From positions 62,001-126,000 of the forward strand of contig UBXV01000002.1 of assembly GCA_900469625.1 (NCBI GenBank): a stretch of DNA of 64,000 bases, in the 5' to 3' direction. A program made the translations under genes and the position numbers. Shown here in pieces: positions 8,290 through 16,751 of this stretch. The DNA comes from Hyphomicrobiales bacterium (lineage in GTDB: Bacteria > Pseudomonadota > Alphaproteobacteria > Rhizobiales > Rhizobiaceae). The first letter of the stretch is position 1; every line of letters starts with the position of its first letter. The notes beneath the pieces were generated by a model. The model did no database searches, was not told where the DNA came from, and saw only the letters and a list, made by a program, of their open reading frames with translations.

Positions 8290-9411
8290 ATGTTGAAGCG
8301 ACTGATGAAGTCCGCGCTTGCGGCCTGCGTCGTGCTGCCCACGGCGGCAATGGCGACAGATCTGGATAGCATGACGCCCGAGCAGTTGCTGCCGCTCGCG
8401 CAGAAGGAAGGCAGTGTCACCGTCTTTTCATTGTCGAGCCGTATCGCCAAGGTCGAAAAGGCCTTTGAGGCAGCCTATCCCGGCGTCGACCTGATCGGCC
8501 TCGACATGAGCTCAACGAAGCAGATCGCGCGCCTGGAGGCCGAGCAACAGGCCGGCGTGCATGCGGTCGACGTGCTCTATATCGCTGATACGCCGGTGGT
8601 CTTCACCAAGCTTCTTGAAGCCAAGCGCATCGTCAACTACGTGCCGCCGCGCGTGGCGGGGCAAATCGACGATCGCTACAAGGGACCGCTTCTTACCCAG
8701 CGTCTGTCGACCAAGGTGCTGATGTATAACGAGAAGGCCTATCCCGGCGGCTCGCCGGTGACGAACCTTTGGCAACTGACCCAGCCGGAGTGGCAGGGCA
8801 AGGTGCTGATGGTCGATCCGAGCCAGCGCGGCGAACTGCTTGACCTCCTGACCGAGATCGCGCTCCACCCAGACGAGATGGCTTCGGCCTACAAGGCGCA
8901 GTTCGGCAAGGACATCGTCGTCGATGCCGATCTTCAGGGCGCCGGCGAGCAGTTCATAAAGGATCTCTTCGCCAACGATCTGATCCTCGTGCCGAACAGC
9001 GACGTGCTCAACAAGTCGGTGGGCGACGCCGCGGCCAAGAACCCGCCGGTCGGCTTCGGCACCTATTCGGACCGCCGCGACAACGAGAAGGAAGGCTGGG
9101 CGCTGCAGATCGCCAACGATGTCGAGCCGGCCAACGGCATCCTGTTTCCAGCCGTGCTGACGATTGCCGACAAGGCGCCCAATCCGGCCGCCGCCCGATT
9201 GCTGATCGACTTCATGTTCGGCGACGACACGCCGACGGGAGGGGCTGGCTTCGAGCCCTTCAATGTTCCCGGCGACTATGCCACGCGCACGACCATTGCC
9301 CACCATCCGGACTCGGTCAAACTCGATGCGCTGAAAGCCTGGACCATCGATCCGGCCAAGACCGCCGCTGCCCGCGGACGCGTCTCCGATCTCATCATCA
9401 CGCTTCAGTAA
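8290..9411 (+). CDS. ABC transporter substrate-binding protein (AfuA/iron-type family)
   Basis: 373 residues. A signal peptide covers residues 1 to about 22 (LAACVVLPTAAMA). The rest is a type-2 periplasmic binding protein of the Fe3+/phosphonate/sugar-phosphate class, starting EGSVTVFSLSSRIAKVEKAFEAAYPG. I chose ATG 8290 because a GGAGGA ribosome-binding site lies just upstream and it starts the signal peptide. Proteins of this class have been assigned to iron, 2-aminoethylphosphonate and, for AfuA of Actinobacillus, hexose phosphates. The RpiR regulator and the phosphatase at the operon end favour an organophosphate ligand. Confidence 0.88.
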   Translation: MLKRLMKSALAACVVLPTAAMATDLDSMTPEQLLPLAQKEGSVTVFSLSSRIAKVEKAFEAAYPGVDLIGLDMSSTKQIARLEAEQQAGVHAVDVLYIADTPVVFTKLLEAKRIVNYVPPRVAGQIDDRYKGPLLTQRLSTKVLMYNEKAYPGGSPVTNLWQLTQPEWQGKVLMVDPSQRGELLDLLTEIALHPDEMASAYKAQFGKDIVVDADLQGAGEQFIKDLFANDLILVPNSDVLNKSVGDAAAKNPPVGFGTYSDRRDNEKEGWALQIANDVEPANGILFPAVLTIADKAPNPAAARLLIDFMFGDDTPTGGAGFEPFNVPGDYATRTTIAHHPDSVKLDALKAWTIDPAKTAAARGRVSDLIITLQ

Positions 9412-9415
9412 CGGG

Positions 9416-9453
9416 TCATTTGCCGGCGCGGCACGTGCCACGCCGGCAAATGA
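9416..9453 (+). repeat. 38-base near-perfect palindrome between binding-protein and permease genes
   Basis: TCATTTGCCGGCG (9416-9428) is the exact inverse complement of 9441-9453, and the centre GGCACGTGCC (9430-9439) is itself a palindrome. In RNA this gives a stem of over 15 pairs directly after the binding-protein stop and just before the permease start. A structure of this kind is expected to protect the upstream mRNA from 3' decay and to reduce downstream expression. That is known for binding-protein operons in general and inferred here. Confidence 0.6.
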
Positions 9454-9465
9454 CGGGGTTCGCCA

Positions 9466-11214
9466 ATGACATTCCTATCGACCTTCGCGCCATCGGGCGG
9501 TCGCCGACTGTTCCGATCCGGCTTCATCATGCCAGCCGTCCTGATTGCCATCGTCGCCATTCTGGTGGTGGCACCGCTTGTCCGCATCCTGCTGTCGACA
9601 CTGACGCCTGAAGGCATCGCCGCCTGGCAGGCGGTGCTCGCGAGCCCCCTGTCGTTCAATCTCTGGTGGCGGCCGCTGTTCAACACCATGATCCTCGGCT
9701 TCGGGGTCGCAAGCGGCTGTCTCGTCATCGGCGGGTTTCTGGCCTGGCTGGTGGTCCTGACCGATGTGCCGGGTCGCCGCCTGCTCGGTCTGATGGCGAC
9801 GTTGCCCTATATGATCCCGAGCTTTGCCGCCGCTCTCGCCTGGGGAACGCTGTTTCGAAACTCAAGGCTCGGCGGCTCCGCCGGCTTCTTCGAAACCAAT
9901 GGCCTTGCCATTCCCGACTGGCTCGCCTGGGGGCTGGTGCCGACGGCCATCGTGCTGATCGCACACTATTATTCGCTTGCCTATACGATTATCGCCGCTG
10001 CCTTGAGCTCGGTCGGCGCAGATCTCGTCGAAGCCGGCCAGATGGCCGGCGCCAAACGACCGCGCATCTTCTTCGGCATCATCCTGCCCGTGGTCACGCC
10101 GGCGCTGATCGCGGCCGCCTCGCTCACCTTCGCCGGTGCTGTCGCCAACTTTGCAGCACCTGCGCTTCTCGGCCTGCCGGTGCGCATGCAGACGCTGTCG
10201 ACCCGCCTCTTCGGCATGATCGAAACCGGCCAGAACGAACGCGGCTTCGTGCTCGCCTTGCTCCTGATCGCGGTTTCGGCGCTGTTCCTCTGGATGTCGG
10301 ACCGTATCGTCTCCGGCCGCAAGGCGTTCATCACGGTCACCGGCAAAGGTGGTCGGACGAAACGCTTTCCGCTCGGTGCCTGGCGCTGGCCGCTCTTCGC
10401 CATCGCGGTGATCATAGGTCTCCTGACGACGGTGATGCCGGTGCTGGTGCTGGCCGCCTCCAGCCTTGCGCCACAGAGCGGCGCCCTGTTTTCCAACTGG
10501 ACGCTGCATTTCTGGATCGGCGAAGGCGGTGGCGAAATCGCCCAGGGTCAGGCAGGCATCTTCCGCAACCCCGTGCTGATCGATGCACTCTGGAACACGA
10601 TCCGCCTCGGCCTCGTCGTCGCGCTGACGACCATGCTGCTCGGGCTGGCGCTCGCCTACACCATCGTCCAGCGCCGCGGGAGCCTGCTTGCGACCATCCT
10701 GTCCCAGCTTGCGTTCGTACCGCTTCTGGTGCCGAGCATTGCCTTTGCCGCGGCCTATATCGCGCTCTTCGGCGCGCCGATCGGCCCGCTGCCATCGCTC
10801 TACGGCACCTTCGCCTTGCTGGTGATTGCCGCATCCGCCCACAATCTGCCCTTCGCCGTGCAGTCGGGCCGATCGGTGCTCGGCCAGATCTCCGCCGATA
10901 TCGAGGAAAGCGCGCGGCTGACCGGGGCAGGGCTCATTCGCCGGCTGTTTGCGATCATCTTCCCGCTCGCGATCCGCGGCCTGTTTGCAGGTGCGATCCT
11001 CGTCTTCGTCAAGATGGTGCGCGATCTCTCGCTGGTGGTGCTGTTGTTCACGGCGACCTCGCCGGTGCTCAGCATGGTCGCCTATCGTTACGCCGCCGAG
11101 GGCTTCATGCAGTTTGCCAACGCCATCACCCTCGTCATCCTCGTCGTCTGCCTTGCGGCTTCGCTTGTCGCCCACGGCCTTCAGAACCGCGTGCAGAAAT
11201 GGAAAGAAACATGA
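9466..11214 (+). CDS. ABC transporter permease (fused two-half, iron/AfuB type)
   Basis: 582 residues with about twelve membrane segments in two homologous halves. Each half contains a binding-protein-dependent transport (EAA) loop: EAGQMAGAKRPRIFFGIILP near residue 190 and ESARLTGAGLIRRLFAIIFP near 490. One chain therefore provides the whole membrane pore, as in FbpB/AfuB-type importers. It follows the palindrome after the binding-protein gene and overlaps the ATPase start by four bases. Confidence 0.92.
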   Translation: MTFLSTFAPSGGRRLFRSGFIMPAVLIAIVAILVVAPLVRILLSTLTPEGIAAWQAVLASPLSFNLWWRPLFNTMILGFGVASGCLVIGGFLAWLVVLTDVPGRRLLGLMATLPYMIPSFAAALAWGTLFRNSRLGGSAGFFETNGLAIPDWLAWGLVPTAIVLIAHYYSLAYTIIAAALSSVGADLVEAGQMAGAKRPRIFFGIILPVVTPALIAAASLTFAGAVANFAAPALLGLPVRMQTLSTRLFGMIETGQNERGFVLALLLIAVSALFLWMSDRIVSGRKAFITVTGKGGRTKRFPLGAWRWPLFAIAVIIGLLTTVMPVLVLAASSLAPQSGALFSNWTLHFWIGEGGGEIAQGQAGIFRNPVLIDALWNTIRLGLVVALTTMLLGLALAYTIVQRRGSLLATILSQLAFVPLLVPSIAFAAAYIALFGAPIGPLPSLYGTFALLVIAASAHNLPFAVQSGRSVLGQISADIEESARLTGAGLIRRLFAIIFPLAIRGLFAGAILVFVKMVRDLSLVVLLFTATSPVLSMVAYRYAAEGFMQFANAITLVILVVCLAASLVAHGLQNRVQKWKET

Positions 11215-12311
11215 ACGCACTTGCAACCGGTGCCGCGGATGCGATCGAAATCCGCAACCTCGTCAAACGCTTTGGCGCCTTCACGGCGGTCAAGGATGTC
11301 AATATTTCGGTGCCCGCAGGCTCCTTCCTGGTGCTTGTCGGCCCGTCCGGCTGCGGCAAGTCGACCCTGCTGCGCATGCTGGCGGGTCTGGAAGGCCCGA
11401 GCGAAGGCGAGATCGCCTTTGTCGGGCAGACCGTTTCGAGCGGTGCCGGCGGCGTTATCGCCGATGCCGGTCGCCGCAATGCCGGCCTCGTCTTCCAGAG
11501 TTATGCCCTCTGGCCGCACATGACAGTCGCCGGCAACATCGCCTGGCCGTTGAAGGTGGCGCGCTGGCCGCGCGAAAAGCGCGACCGCCGGGTCAAGGAG
11601 GTCCTTGCCCTCCTGGGCATCGGCGCCCTTGCCGAGCGCTACCCGGCGGAAATTTCCGGCGGCCAGCAACAGCGCGTCGCCATCGCCCGCACGATCGCGC
11701 CAGAGCCGAGCATCCTGTTGTTCGACGAACCGCTGTCGAACCTCGACGCCAAGCTGCGCATCGAGATGCGCAGCGAGTTGATGCGCATCCACAGGGCGAG
11801 CGGCGCGACATCTGTCTATGTCACGCACGATCAGGTAGAAGCCATGACCATGGCGACGCATGTCGCCGTGCTCAACAATGGTCGCGTCGAGCAGTTCGGC
11901 AAGCCGATCGAGCTTTTGCGCAACCCGGCCACCACGTTCGTTGCCACCTTCCTTGGCACGCCGCCGGCCAATCTGTTGCCGGCGCGCCGGGTCGGGGACA
12001 TGTTCGTCTTCAACGACACGCCACTCGTCTCGGGCGCGGTCGCGCCCGGCCATGCGGAGGTGCAGCTTCTCTATCGCGCCGATGACGTCGCCGTCGGTGC
12101 GGTGCCGGATAAGCCCTCGGTCACGGCACGCTTTGCCGAAGCTGCCCCGATTGCGGGACGCACCATGGTCACGGCCATGCTCGGCGATCTGCGCATCACC
12201 GGCATGGCGGAAGGATATTTCAGCGCCATGCCCGGCGATGCCGTCGCACTGTCATTCATAAAGAGCCCTGACGCCGTCTTTGCCGTCAGCGGAGAAAGGA
12301 TAAATCAATGA
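11211..12311 (+). CDS. ABC transporter ATP-binding protein (iron/AfuC type)
   Basis: 366 residues. The nucleotide-binding domain has Walker A GPSGCGKST at 44-52, the signature ISGGQQQR, Walker B ILLFDEPLSNLDAKLR, and the H-loop in YVTHDQVEAM. A TOBE-like C-terminal domain follows (about 260-366). The gene overlaps the permease by four bases and the following phosphatase by four bases (ATGA), so all are co-translated. It powers the importer at 8290-11214. Confidence 0.93.
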   Translation: MNALATGAADAIEIRNLVKRFGAFTAVKDVNISVPAGSFLVLVGPSGCGKSTLLRMLAGLEGPSEGEIAFVGQTVSSGAGGVIADAGRRNAGLVFQSYALWPHMTVAGNIAWPLKVARWPREKRDRRVKEVLALLGIGALAERYPAEISGGQQQRVAIARTIAPEPSILLFDEPLSNLDAKLRIEMRSELMRIHRASGATSVYVTHDQVEAMTMATHVAVLNNGRVEQFGKPIELLRNPATTFVATFLGTPPANLLPARRVGDMFVFNDTPLVSGAVAPGHAEVQLLYRADDVAVGAVPDKPSVTARFAEAAPIAGRTMVTAMLGDLRITGMAEGYFSAMPGDAVALSFIKSPDAVFAVSGERINQ

Positions 12312-12913
12312 GGCTGATCCTCATGCGCCATGGCGAGACCGAGTGGAACGCCGAGCAACGCCTCCAGGGCCAGGACAACTCGCTGCTGTCAGAACGCGGC
12401 GTGGCCCAGGTGCGGCGGTTCCGCCCCTATGCCAGGGCGCTGCAGCCGGCCCGCATCATCGCATCTGATCTCGGCCGCACGCGCCAGACCGTGGCGCTGA
12501 TCGGCCATCCCGACGCACCCTCAGACGAGCGTTTCCGCGAGCTCGACATGGGCGAGTGGACGGGGCGGCGCAAGCCGGAGCTGATCGCCGAGCGTCCGGA
12601 GGACTATACCGCCTGGCGGGCCGGCACGTTCACGCCCGCCAATGCCGAGACCTGGATCGCTTTTCGCCACCGCGTCGCCGACGGGGTGCGAGACTGGATG
12701 TCGCGGACCGACGGTGACCTCCTGGTGGTCGCCCATGGCGGGGTCATCCGCGCCGCCTGCCACGAGTTTCTGGACCTGCCGCCGTCACGGGTCGTGCCGG
12801 TGACACCGGGTACGGCGACCATCCTGAATTTCCCGACGCCGGACCGGGCGTCGGCCCAGCTCGAAGGCTACAATATCGGCTCCGTCGCGCCCGATATCTC
12901 CGTTGCCGACTAG
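12308..12913 (+). CDS. Histidine phosphatase (phosphoglycerate-mutase-like) in the ABC operon
   Basis: 201 residues, the length of small branch-1 histidine phosphatases. The catalytic RHGE motif gives H8 as nucleophile, E78 in ELDMGEW as likely general acid, and H143 in VVAHGG completes the phosphate pocket. There is no signal peptide, so it acts in the cytoplasm. Its start overlaps the stop of the ATPase gene. The coupling to an importer and an RpiR regulator suggests it removes phosphate from the imported compound or a product. The substrate is unknown, and an alpha-ribazole phosphatase or general sugar phosphatase activity cannot be excluded. Confidence 0.85.
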   Translation: MRLILMRHGETEWNAEQRLQGQDNSLLSERGVAQVRRFRPYARALQPARIIASDLGRTRQTVALIGHPDAPSDERFRELDMGEWTGRRKPELIAERPEDYTAWRAGTFTPANAETWIAFRHRVADGVRDWMSRTDGDLLVVAHGGVIRAACHEFLDLPPSRVVPVTPGTATILNFPTPDRASAQLEGYNIGSVAPDISVAD

Positions 12914-12993
12914 AGAAATTCAGGAGAAGCGCAAAAAGGGACACGGAGTGTTGCTCGCTTCGGACCGGATGGATGTGGATCCTTCCGTCGGCG

Positions 12994-13608
12994 TTAGCCA
13001 ACTAGATGCGCCGAGTTCGAGACACGCTTGAAGGCGTCGACGGCAAGGCTGCCGACGCCGACGGGGGCCCGTCCGTTGACGGCTGCGATCACGTCGGATG
13101 CCCCTTTGGTGGTGAAATCGCCGTAGAGTTCGATCAGGCCGAAACCGCTGGCCGCAAACTCGGCGGCGGCTGCCGCAGCCGATGCCTCGTCCGGCACGAA
13201 AGCGAATGTCGTCTGTTGCGGCGGGAAATCGTGAACCAGGCGATCGGCGCCCGGATCGTCGCCGTCATGCAGAATGATGAAGGCTTCGCGCGGAGGATGG
13301 CCGTCGTTGAATGCCGCGTTGAAAGCGGCGGCGGGAACGATCGATTCAATCCCGAACAGGACGGCGCTGATCTGTACTCGATTGCCGATGGCGCCTTGCA
13401 ACGCGGAGCGCACGTGCATCGGTATGCCGCCGCAAAGCTCGATCCGGTCGACGCCCTGATCTGCGAGCGCCGTGGCGACCGCAAGGATCTGCGCATGATC
13501 GGATACGGAAACGATCGTCAGGGTGCCGCCCGGGCTCTCTCGGATCGTGCGATTTTTCCGCGGATCGGCGCCAATGGCGTCATGGATGATCGCCCTGTGG
13601 AATGCCAT
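12994..13608 (-). CDS. Conserved hypothetical protein with duplicated DUF6506-like domain
   Basis: 204 residues, no signal or membrane segment. The two halves look like diverged copies of one fold of about 100 residues. VDRIELCGGIPMHVRSALQGAIGN in the first half aligns with FGLIELYGDFTTKGASDVIAAVNG in the second, and each is followed by a short hydrophobic strand. The pattern resembles DUF6506 proteins, which I recall as single-domain; that link is from memory and uncertain. No function is known. The gene stands alone, convergent to the phosphatase gene. Confidence 0.65.
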   Translation of the reverse strand: MAFHRAIIHDAIGADPRKNRTIRESPGGTLTIVSVSDHAQILAVATALADQGVDRIELCGGIPMHVRSALQGAIGNRVQISAVLFGIESIVPAAAFNAAFNDGHPPREAFIILHDGDDPGADRLVHDFPPQQTTFAFVPDEASAAAAAAEFAASGFGLIELYGDFTTKGASDVIAAVNGRAPVGVGSLAVDAFKRVSNSAHLVG

Positions 13609-13843
13609 GGTGTCTCTCCGGTTCTTGTCGCAGCCGATGCCGGACTGCAGGGGACCATGGTTAGGTGTAGCGCAAATTTCTTCGCGATATAATTGCCGAC
13701 ATCGCGGTTTTTGATGCCTTCGGCGCTCGCTGCATATTGAACGCGGACGAGCGGCTCGTCGCCCCTATCGGCGGCGAGGGATGAGCAGGGCCGAAGGGAA
13801 GGCGCAGCGCCTCAACCGATAGGCGTGTCTCGGCGGGTGGTGA

Positions 13844-14095
13844 TCAGTGCAGCGCCGAGGGCATGACGAACACCGACATGCCATCTTCCTCGACGGCGCT
13901 CAGGAATTCCGCGAGCGCTGCCGCATCCGTCGGGAACAGGTCTTCCCAGCGTGTCGCCATGCCCTGGGCATCGGTGACTTCGAGCGCCCACTCCTTGCCA
14001 TTTTCGATCCGGGAGATTTCGACCGTGACGGTGATGCCGTCGCGGGAGAACTCCTGCGAGAGCGGGGATAGGACGATTTTCGGTTCTTCGTTCAT
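13844..14095 (-). CDS. Small conserved hypothetical protein (83 aa)
   Basis: An acidic 83-residue protein beginning MNEEPKIVLSPLSQEF. It has a plausible alternating-strand pattern (GITVTVEISRIENGKEWALEVTD) and an acidic helix (AAALAEFLSAVEED). There are no cysteines, signal or membrane segment. ATG 14095 has an AGGTGCCCC stretch before it, a modest ribosome-binding site. I do not recognise a family. A perfect 17-base palindrome lies 70-85 bases upstream and may be its operator. Confidence 0.6.
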   Translation of the reverse strand: MNEEPKIVLSPLSQEFSRDGITVTVEISRIENGKEWALEVTDAQGMATRWEDLFPTDAAALAEFLSAVEEDGMSVFVMPSALH

Positions 14096-14451
14096 GGGGC
14101 ACCTTTTGCCGTGAAGCAGGGTCGGTTGGACAGGCGCGCCGAACCGACAGCTCTAGCTACGCCATTGCCGCTGCGGCAATCAAGACCGACAGCCTGCAAT
14201 CCAGGGCCTATCAGCGCCCGGCGCGCCGAGCGCCGGTCGATCGTCGTCGCAAGAACGCATTCGCGTCACGCGTTGCGTCGCCCCGGTTCTCGCGCGCGGA
14301 AAAATACCTTTCGAAACGCGTCACAGCAGGCGAGGCCCAATCGTCAAAAGGGAACGAGGCCCGGAAACGCCGGCGCAGCTGACCGGTCCACGACACCACC
14401 GAAGCTGCGAAAGACGCATTCCGCGGCTTCCACCCGCAACCAACAGAAAGA
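14096..14451. other. 356-base gap with a perfect 17-base palindrome
   Basis: ATTGCCGC (14164-14171), one central T, then GCGGCAAT (14173-14180) form a perfect inverted repeat between the divergent 83-residue gene and ridA-like gene. It could be an operator or a small hairpin. Apart from this I see no RNA gene or convincing ORF in the gap; the short frames here lack ribosome-binding sites. Confidence 0.35.
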
Positions 14452-14880
14452 ATGACAATGACGTCCATATCCTCGCCATCGCCTGTTCGCCTCGTCAATC
14501 CCGCCGGCCTCTATGATGCGTCTGCCAATGGCTACTCCCATCTAGGCCTGGTTTCGGCCGGTGCGCGCCTCGTCTTCATCGCCGGCCAGGGCGGCGAGGA
14601 CGAGCGTGGCAACCTCGACCCGGATTTCCGGCTGCAGGTCCGCCAGGCTCTCGCCAATCTCGGCACTGCGCTCGCGGCGGCCGGCGCTGGCCCTGCCGAC
14701 ATCGTCAAACTGACTGTGCTGATCGTCGACCACAGCGAAGAACGGCTGCATGTCTTCGGCGCCGAAATGCAGGCGGCGTTCGGGCAGGGGGTAAAACCCA
14801 CCTGCACGCTGATCCCGGTGCCACGGCTGGCGCTCGACGGCATGCTGTTCGAGATCGAAGCGGTCGCCGCCGTCGCATAA
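14452..14880 (+). CDS. RidA family protein (reactive enamine/imine deaminase or relative)
   Basis: 142 residues, the size of a single Rid domain. It shows the family strand-helix layout with FIAGQGGEDERGN, QVRQALANLGTALAAAGAGPADIVKLTVLIVD and the C-terminal VPRLALDGMLFEIEAVA. RidA proper uses an arginine in the C-terminal R-x-x-P segment. Here the comparable region reads VPRLALDGM, so the archetypal arginine context is altered and the protein may belong to a Rid subgroup without proven deaminase activity. Two in-frame ATGs (14452 and 14458) are possible. It is monocistronic. Confidence 0.85.
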   Translation: MTMTSISSPSPVRLVNPAGLYDASANGYSHLGLVSAGARLVFIAGQGGEDERGNLDPDFRLQVRQALANLGTALAAAGAGPADIVKLTVLIVDHSEERLHVFGAEMQAAFGQGVKPTCTLIPVPRLALDGMLFEIEAVAAVA

Positions 14881-14923
14881 CCAGACCTGCGCGATCGGCG
14901 CCGGACGCATCGGCCCGGTCGCG

Positions 14924-15937
14924 CTATCGCGTGCGAAACCGTTGCCGATACTGCGCCGGGCTGATGCCCGTCATGCGCTTGAACAGCCGCCGGAAGAAGG
15001 TCGGGTCCTCATAGCCGACCTCGGCAGCGACATCGTCGATGCCGAGGTCGCCGGTCTCCAAGGTCTGCTTGGCCTCCTCGATGCGGATGGCCTGGACGTA
15101 ATCGACGGGAGCATAGCCGGTCGCCTGCTTGAAGCGGCGCTTGAAGGTACGCTCCGGCAGGCCGGATTGCTCGACCATGCGCGTGACCGGATTGCTCGTG
15201 GTGTAGTGATCCGCGATCCATGCCTGGCTGCCGGCAATGACGGCATCTTCGTGCCGGCGCGGCTGCGCCATCGCGGCAAAGGGCAATTGTCCGTCGCGGC
15301 GATCCCCGATCAAAAAGAGCTTGGCGATCCGTGCGGCCTCCGCCGGGCCGCAGAAACGGCCGATCAGGTAGAGCACCAGTTCCTGCCAGGCAGAGGCGCC
15401 GCCGCTCGTCATCAACCGGCCGTCATAACCGCTTTCGCACAGGATGCGCTCGGGCCGGAAACGGACGGCAGGGTAGAGGTCGCGGAAAAGACCTGCCGCT
15501 GTCCAGTGCGAGGCAGCCTCCTTGCCGTCGAGCAGGCCGGATTCGGCCAAAAGCAGCGAGCCGCTGCAGGTCGAGCAGACCGTGGCGCCGCGCTGCAACT
15601 GGCCTTTGACCCAGGCGATTTCCTGCGACCAGCGTTCGGTGGGAACCTCGTTCGACCCCAGCTCGAGATCACAGATGATGATGACGTCGGCATCGGCCTC
15701 AGGGCCGATCGTCGCCTGCGGCGCGATGGGTACGCCGATGGCGGAAGGGAATGGCTCCAATTGCCGCGCGAGAATGCGTGGCCGCAGCCGGCGAACAGGG
15801 GGCCGCCTGGCCCCCACATCGAAGCGGCCGACATGGCTCATGACTTCATAGAGACCATAGACCGCCATCGGGCCGGTTTCAGGCAGGACCAGAATGCCGA
15901 CGCTGAGATCGGCGCCATCGGTTTTCTTCGGAAACAT
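14924..15937 (-). CDS. GlxA-type AraC family transcriptional regulator with DJ-1/PfpI domain
   Basis: 337 residues. Residues 10 to about 180 form a DJ-1/PfpI (class I glutamine amidotransferase-like) domain with the cysteine elbow ATVCSTCSGSLLLAESGLLDG. Residues about 235-335 form the double HTH AraC domain, including FKRRFKQATGYAPVDYVQAIRIEEAKQ and FFRRLFKRMTGISPAQYRQRF. I chose ATG 15937 (MFPKKTDG) because the upstream extension runs into the divergent promoter region. The AHSA1-family gene starts 117 bases away in the opposite direction and is the obvious regulatory target. The ligand is unknown. Confidence 0.9.
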   Translation of the reverse strand: MFPKKTDGADLSVGILVLPETGPMAVYGLYEVMSHVGRFDVGARRPPVRRLRPRILARQLEPFPSAIGVPIAPQATIGPEADADVIIICDLELGSNEVPTERWSQEIAWVKGQLQRGATVCSTCSGSLLLAESGLLDGKEAASHWTAAGLFRDLYPAVRFRPERILCESGYDGRLMTSGGASAWQELVLYLIGRFCGPAEAARIAKLFLIGDRRDGQLPFAAMAQPRRHEDAVIAGSQAWIADHYTTSNPVTRMVEQSGLPERTFKRRFKQATGYAPVDYVQAIRIEEAKQTLETGDLGIDDVAAEVGYEDPTFFRRLFKRMTGISPAQYRQRFRTR

Positions 15938-16054
15938 GCCGCGAGCTTGGCATGAATGCCCCGTTCTTGTCCATATCGCCTCTAACGACGATGCGGCCTG
16001 GGGCTTAGCCTTTGTGCACGCGGTCAATTCCGACCGACACCGAGGAGAAAAGCC

Positions 16055-16531
16055 ATGAACATGTCGAAAGCCGAACACGCCACCATCATGATCGAACGCA
16101 CCTACGCAGCCTTGCCCGATCAGGTTTTTGCGGCCTGGTCAAGCCGCGAGGCGCTCGCCACCTGGAGCGCGCCCGGCGACGGCTGGGAGTTGGCCTGGCG
16201 CGCCTTCGATTTCAAGGTCGGGCACACGGATGTCTGCACCTTCGGCGCAATCGACGCGGAGCCCTATGTCAATACCACGCGTTACGAAGAGATAGTGCCA
16301 AACCAGCGCATCGTCTACGCCAGCACGATATCCTACCTCGACGAGCTTATCTTCGCTGGCGTCGTCACCGTTGAATTCCTGAGGGTCGGTGATGCGACAC
16401 GCCTGGTTATGACGGAGAACGGCGTCTATCTCGACGGAAGCGACAGCCCGCTCGGCCACGAGGACGGCTGGGCCATGATGCTCGACAGTCTCGGCGACTA
16501 CCTGAAGCGGCGCCTGCGGCTTGCGGCCTGA
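16055..16531 (+). CDS. SRPBCC/AHSA1 family protein
   Basis: 158 residues with the START/Bet-v1-like AHSA1 pattern: an N-terminal strand and helix ERTYAALPDQVFAAWSSREALATW, then a run of curved strands, and a long C-terminal helix GWAMMLDSLGDYLKRRL. Members bind hydrophobic ligands or act as Hsp90 activators, and many such small bacterial proteins are unassigned. It is divergent from a GlxA-type regulator. A ribosome-binding site (GAGGAGAAA) precedes ATG 16055. Confidence 0.85.
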   Translation: MNMSKAEHATIMIERTYAALPDQVFAAWSSREALATWSAPGDGWELAWRAFDFKVGHTDVCTFGAIDAEPYVNTTRYEEIVPNQRIVYASTISYLDELIFAGVVTVEFLRVGDATRLVMTENGVYLDGSDSPLGHEDGWAMMLDSLGDYLKRRLRLAA

Positions 16532-16751
16532 CGCCGCAATTTCCCCGACAAGCATTTTCTACCAGACCGGCCGGATGTCCACCTCGCGACGGCGAGTTAG
16601 GGGATGTCCGACCGGCAGCGCAGGTGGATCGTGACGGGTTTTCCCGGGGTAAATCCGGCCCTCCCGTCATAGGCTGTTGACAGTGCCGGAAAGTGGTGGC
16701 GCGATGGGCGCTCGCTCTTCCCTTCCATCGAAAGTTCCGGGAAAAGGGCCG

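Noticed and set aside
9862-11226. 454-codon minus-strand ORF over the permease gene
   Set aside because: Antisense shadow with runs of charged residues and no recognisable fold.
9666-12311. Apparent 881-residue fusion of an unknown N-terminal part to the ABC ATPase
   Set aside because: The first 515 codons are a shadow of the permease gene in another frame; the ATPase has its own ATG at 11211 overlapping the permease stop.
8290-12311. Firm assignment as an iron(III) transporter
   Set aside because: Family similarity alone suggests iron, but the SIS-domain regulator and the phosphatase point to phosphorylated ligands, so no substrate is asserted.
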